This document shows, piece by piece, positions 43,906 through 48,244 of a stretch of DNA of 48,244 bases (its first letter is position 1; each line of letters starts with the position of its first letter). The notes below the pieces were generated by a model, which was given only the letters and a program-made list of their open reading frames with translations, was not told where the DNA came from and did no database searches. This DNA comes from Hyphochytrium catenoides. Taxonomy: Eukaryota > Sar > Hyphochytriomycetes > Hyphochytriales > Hyphochytriaceae. Location of the stretch: contig FLMG01000284.1 of assembly GCA_900088475.1 (NCBI GenBank), forward strand, positions 6,178 through 54,421, given 5' to 3'. The translations under genes and the position numbers were made by a program.

Positions 43906-46276
43906 TAACAGACTAGGTGTCTGCGTAGCAGGATGACCAAGGTCCTTGTAGGCACTTGGGGCTTGTCTTACCAGTTGCGGCCCCAACCCACTGTCTTACC
44001 CTGTGCTCTGCGACTTCTGAAGAAGAATAGGATGCAAAAGTTTTGGCTTTTATTCTGTCAGGACCAACTTAGAGCAGAACCTGTGACAATTGGACACTTC
44101 AACTTGCGGAGGTCTTGTCCCTCATTGCTACTGAAAATCTCTCTCTTATTCATTGCGTCTCCAGAAGATGATGGTCCTCTTCCTGCTTGCCTAGTCGTTG
44201 AGGTGGATCGTCCGCCCACCTCAGGAATTATTACTATACGATGAAGCTCAGCAAACTTCTTGTACAATGTTGAAGATGCCCAATCCAGCTCCCTCATTTT
44301 GATGGTCAGCCTCAACATTGAACCGACCGCGTCCAATCTCTTGTCCTCCCCTCCTTTTTGACATGCAGTCGACAGACTGCCGTGATTATTGCTTGCTTAA
44401 AGGGCATACCGAGAGGTCTCTGTCTGTCCAATATTACTATGCTCTGTCAGGCTATGAAGCTGCTGCTGAGATGGGTGATGCTGGCACAGTAGTAGATGAC
44501 TAGGCGCCAAAGCCGAAGCAGAGTCTCTGTAGAATCTTTTTTATCCCCATCCCTTGTCCCACCAGCGGGCTCAGCACCCAGATTGTGAGCCTTGCTGGCT
44601 CGTCTCTCAAAAGTTGTTGCAGCCAGGAGGTGGGAATGTAGGAACTAATGTCTAACTCATCATCTGGCGTACTTGGTAGCAAAGAGTGCTGTCTGATGAT
44701 GGGCTTACTAATGGAACAAGCAGCATCCCAATGCATGAACGCACCACGCGTCATTGGCATTTGCTCCCAAACTGATGCTAGCTTGAGTGAGCTCAAGGTG
44801 TAGAAGACCAGGGTAATACCGACCGACCTATACGTTGGCTTTCCATTTAGGATCAGGTCCTGGCGCAGTCCGACCGAGGGGTTATGCAAGCGAATGCAGT
44901 CGTTATTATCAAAAGTGTAGGCGCCAAAGTTATCTCATGATCGTGGGTTTGGCGATAATATGCAAGAAGAGGCTGGTATTTGCAAACATGAAGAAGAAGA
45001 GGCATGCAGAAGAAGGGACATGCAATCTCTTCATTATAATTGATGGTCTCAAGGCATGCTCTCATCATCTTAGCGAGACTAAGAGATGAAGGGGATGATG
45101 GTTCTCATTGTCATTGGAGTTTCATCTCATCAAGGAGAGCCTTTATAGAAGCACCCAGAATCGAGGAGTGACGATGCTCAATGATGGCTATCCTGGGATA
45201 ACACCTAGTAACATGCGCCGTGTAAACATTTGTAATAAGGGGAAGGGGGTGGCAACTTAGCAACCTTCATCAATTACTTCGACTCTTCTCCTTGCCTCTC
45301 GTTCATGAAAAGAGTGGAACTCTCCTTGCGAAGAAGAAGAATAGACTTGTCCACTTGAAGTCGGATGTTTGAACTATGAGAAAATTAATAAAAAACCTAT
45401 GTCTGACTCTTTCAACTGCTGTCCCCGCTACAACTACCAGTAGTAAGCATTATAGTGCCGGCCGATGAGGCGGCAACAAATGCTACCTACCTATGGACGT
45501 GCTGCCTGCCTTATAATAATATTGCACGATAACAGACAGATTCTCTCTCTACAAGTAAAAGGAGGACCAGGTACATCTTGAAAAAGTCGCGGAGGTTGAG
45601 ACATAAACAGGGAAGCATCTAATTAATGAGGAGATTATCACTCTCGATGCATGAAGCTTACAGCGGCGGCCCAGTCATTCCGCATCAAAGCAAAGGAATG
45701 CCACAATGTAAGTTTGTGCCAGACATTCATCACTGCACAAGACTCATGTTTGCAGAAGGATCATGGAGTCGGCATAGTGGGAAAGTAAGCAGTAAGCACT
45801 CGGCTGGATTGAGGAAGAGGGAGAGGAACAATCTTGCTGGAGCAGACTATGGCATCTGTTTCCTTGCCGTATCAGTCCACTCTTTTAACATGATGGATGC
45901 TCGATAACAACCTGATGGCTTGTACGCCTTCTTTCATCCCTTATATTATCCCCCAGCTTGAAGCGTCGTCCTGACTTGCACTTACAACGTGCAGGACAAC
46001 CTGACTGGCACATGCGCGTTGTCTGAATGAATATATTTAAAGATAAAAACGCCACAAAAAAGAATCCCCTTGTCCCTTGGGATCCTTCTTCCCTAATAAA
46101 AACTCCCACTTCCTCTCTCTCTCTCTACCACGCTTCTCCCACTACAAACACTACCTCAGCTTTGTCCTATTCATCTTGGCACCTCCTGCCATCATAAATA
46201 TGTACAACCTCCCCGCGCCTCTCTGTTGCCCTTCACCATGACGATAGTCCAGCCCTTCTTTTAGTTTACATCATTC
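43906..46276. other. Intergenic; no supported gene
   Basis: Minus frames at 44500-44889 (containing LDISSYIPTSWLQQLLRDEP) and 44058-44336 are moderately protein-like and could be exons of one gene, but I found no clear splice partners or start. Other frames (44835-45089 +, 45626-45907 +, 45885-46109 -) carry no recognisable domain. Confidence 0.45.
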
Positions 46277-47289
46277 TTATGCCGTCGCTGCGACTGGTGC
46301 ATTCTCTTTCTCGTTGTCTAGTGCTGCCTTCAGGTCGCTGAGATTCAGTGTCGAAGCCGAGTTCTCTTCTTCAGTGCTTGCCTTATCGCCTTTGGAAGGA
46401 GTCTCCTCATCCGCCTCATCTGCCGGCTCATCCGCCGCTTCCTCAGGCGAAAGCTTGATGTAAAGCGGCAAGCCAAAGCCTCCCTCACTGTTAGGGAATA
46501 GCCACTGCATGAACAGCAGGTAAGACCACCAGTCTAACGCTGTCACTCGATTGAAGATGGGTTTACCTTCTTCCAATTGTCTCGGAGTCGAATCTTCTCA
46601 TTCTTTCTGTCAAGCTCCAGCACTTCTGATTTCTCTAGCGCGTCCAGAAGTGTCTCCAGATCACTGTGTATATAGCATACTGCAGGAAAGTTGGCAACGA
46701 GTGCCACTGGGACGTAGCCTTCCATGTCCATCCTCGCTCTGATGTAAGTGTCTCGGCAAAGGTTATCAGGGCTAAAGTAGAACTCCCTAATGCGTAACAA
46801 GAATCAGACAGATTGTCTCGGTAGCAAGACTATAAGGGCAAAGGCTCACATTTGCTGGACAGCATACTTTGCTGTTACAGTCAAGTCTGGGTGAACGTAG
46901 ACACCATCCTGGACATAGCCTCCGAGGGCATCATACTGTCGTCCTCGCCGATTTCCATTTCTCCAATTGCCACCTCGCCCACGGCCGCGGCCACCACCAC
47001 CGCCATTAACGTTGCGCCGACCGCCTCTATGGCTGTAGCCTCTCGTCCACCTCTTTTCGGTTGGCCCATCCTTGGGGGCCTCCGCCTCTTTTGCAATGTC
47101 AAGGGTAGACCAATTGGTCTTACCTGCATTCATGACGGCGACATAAGTTCTTGTACTTCAAGCGGTCACCTCTAGTTCAACCTCTTACTTACCCCTCCTT
47201 TGCTGCTTGGCTTTAAGCTTATTCTCGTCCAGTGTTGCTACCTCCTCTGCTGGGACAAGGACAAACTTCTTTGCCGTGTCAGTTGCCAT
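46277..47289 (-). CDS. La-motif RNA-binding protein (LARP-like) with RGG box
   Basis: Exons 47289-47193, 47123-46850, 46786-46567 and 46504-46277 splice to 272 residues with matching phases. The N-terminal part is acidic-basic (AKKFVLVPAEEVATLDENKL). A glycine/arginine-rich RGG box follows (NVNGGGGGRGRGRGGNWRNG). The La motif, about residues 110-205, starts VQQMEFYFSPDNLCRDTYIR, continues MDMEGYVPVALVANFPAV and ends LDRKNEKIRLRDNWKKWLF. The La motif is a winged helix that binds RNA 3' ends or poly(A). The typical aromatic and acidic residues (F.YFS..NL, D.Y) are kept. No RRM follows; the C-terminus is an acidic Glu/Asp/Ala-rich tail. This fits a short LARP rather than genuine La. Likely cytosolic. 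Confidence 0.9.
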
Positions 47290-48244
47290 GTTGACGAGTT
47301 CAATTGCCTGTACAATTGTGCTGTCGACACTATAATTCAGTCTCGCCACAGCGCCCTCAGTGGTCAATAATGCAGTAAGCACTAATCTGCCGTTTGGGGA
47401 AGCTCAACTAAACCGATGATGAGCTCTGTTAGTCTCTGTGCTCCATCCAGCTCTTGATGTTTCACAAGCTTTGTGCGCTTGCCTTCGTTGCTTCATCGGA
47501 TACCTTCGCCGCTTTCTTGTCACAATTCAAGTTCCCCTGACATCTGTCTGTCACTCTGTCTCCTGCACCTGCCCCCACGCTCTCTCTCCCACCAGCCGTT
47601 CCTCCAGGTCAATGTGTCACCGGCGGAGATGCATCAACGCTTTTAACCTCTGTCTGTTAGTCAAAGTTAACATGTGACGTATCACCGGCGTCGCTCTAGC
47701 ATCACGGGATAGCTGCAGCAGTCAAAATGGGTACAATTACTTGTGGAACCCAAGACGATATATAAGTATGGACGATATATAAGTATGGTAACGATCAACA
47801 GGTATACTTGATGTGAAGTCTCGCTCGTGATGAGTCAGCTCCTTAAGTGGCCAAGTAGGTAGAACTACATGTGTCTCTCAAGTTATAAATATGGGTTACG
47901 TAGGTAGACCCGGAAGTGCATAGAATAGTAAGTTCCCACAATGCATTATCATGGGATGATAGGATGCTGAGCTGAGAAGTTCAGAAGCCAGAGCAAAACT
48001 CCCTATCACGGGGGACATCTGGCTACCCCCAAAATGGGTGGGCTGCGGGGGCAGGAATCAGGCTCAGCCGTTCTGTACCAATCTTAGGTGTTGGGTCCCG
48101 AAGATGGGTGGGTGGTGTTTCGCCGCCTCGATGTTGATGACCAGACAGAACAGGAACTGGCCCTTCTCCCCTCTCCATCCCCTCCTCCCCATCGCCATAC
48201 ATATGAGAAATAGATATCCCGTATTCAGCACTAATTGGAATAAA
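47290..48244. other. Upstream region of the La-motif gene; no gene seen
   Basis: No open frame with recognisable content is present. The stretch includes a 17-base tandem repeat with TATATAAG (47754-47787) and, near 47880, another TATAAATA box-like string. The final 250 bases repeat the short motif AxATGGGTGGG several times without clear structure. Confidence 0.5.
47754..47787. repeat. 17-bp tandem repeat containing TATATAAG
   Basis: The unit GACGATATATAAGTATG occurs at 47754 and immediately again at 47771. It is a perfect two-copy repeat about 465 bases upstream of the La-motif gene start. It may be a duplicated TATA-like element, but it is far from the ATG. Confidence 0.85.

Noticed and set aside
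1-48244. CRISPR arrays, tRNA genes, bacterial operons
   Set aside because: Scanned by eye for spaced repeats and for tRNA B-box-like GGTTCGANNCC strings; none convincing, and the intron-rich genes are eukaryotic.

Overview
The window is nuclear DNA of a gene-dense, intron-rich eukaryote, probably a protist. Genes lie on both strands and are cut into short exons (about 40-350 nt) by mostly GT-AG introns of about 45-370 nt. Long (GA)n/(CT)n tracts sit in introns and between genes. The heat-shock-factor DNA-binding domain has a recognition-helix stretch (FASFQRQLNYFGFKK) of the style I associate with stramenopiles. I read the organism as stramenopile-like with moderate confidence; no rRNA or organellar marker settles it. 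All gene models were spliced by hand. For nine of them (bL12m, FKBP, SAM protein, MIC60, BRCT-like, PDZ-ankyrin-DSP, exonuclease fusion, Nudix, LARP) every exon phase fits and the total length is a mult of three; the exonuclease fusion needs one non-GT donor to achieve this.

Layout. 1-5.2 kb: a partial hypothetical exon (+), then mitochondrial ribosomal protein bL12m (-) and a basic FKBP-domain protein (-). 5.2-14.8 kb: a GA-rich spacer, a SAM-domain/zinc-binding protein (+), and convergent to it MIC60/mitofilin (-) in 16 exons. 14.8-20.2 kb: a gene-poor stretch with a small BRCT-like gene (+) and weak relics of a transposase and of 5S rRNA. 20.2-36.3 kb: three genes in tandem on +, namely a PDZ-ankyrin-dual-specificity-phosphatase-like protein, a Mut7/EXD3-type 3'-5' exonuclease carrying a YbaK-type aminoacyl-tRNA deacylase domain and a C-terminal Mut7-C PIN-like RNase domain, and a NudC/NUDT12-type NADH pyrophosphatase. 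36.5-40.7 kb: a lysine-rich protein of unknown function interrupted by an 18-N gap (-), short hypothetical exons, and an intronless heat-shock factor (-). 40.7-46.3 kb: mostly unassigned, with candidate exons of an unresolved + gene. 46.3-48.2 kb: a La-motif RNA-binding protein (-) and its upstream region.

The genes do not form one pathway. Two serve mitochondria (bL12m, MIC60) and several act on RNA or nucleotides. The most interesting architecture is the exonuclease-deacylase-PIN fusion at 25388-31793, which suggests an enzyme that removes the amino acid from a tRNA 3' end and then trims it. The PDZ-ankyrin protein is also unusual: its PDZ fold appears to be split by a helical insertion, and its phosphatase loop has lost the invariant arginine.
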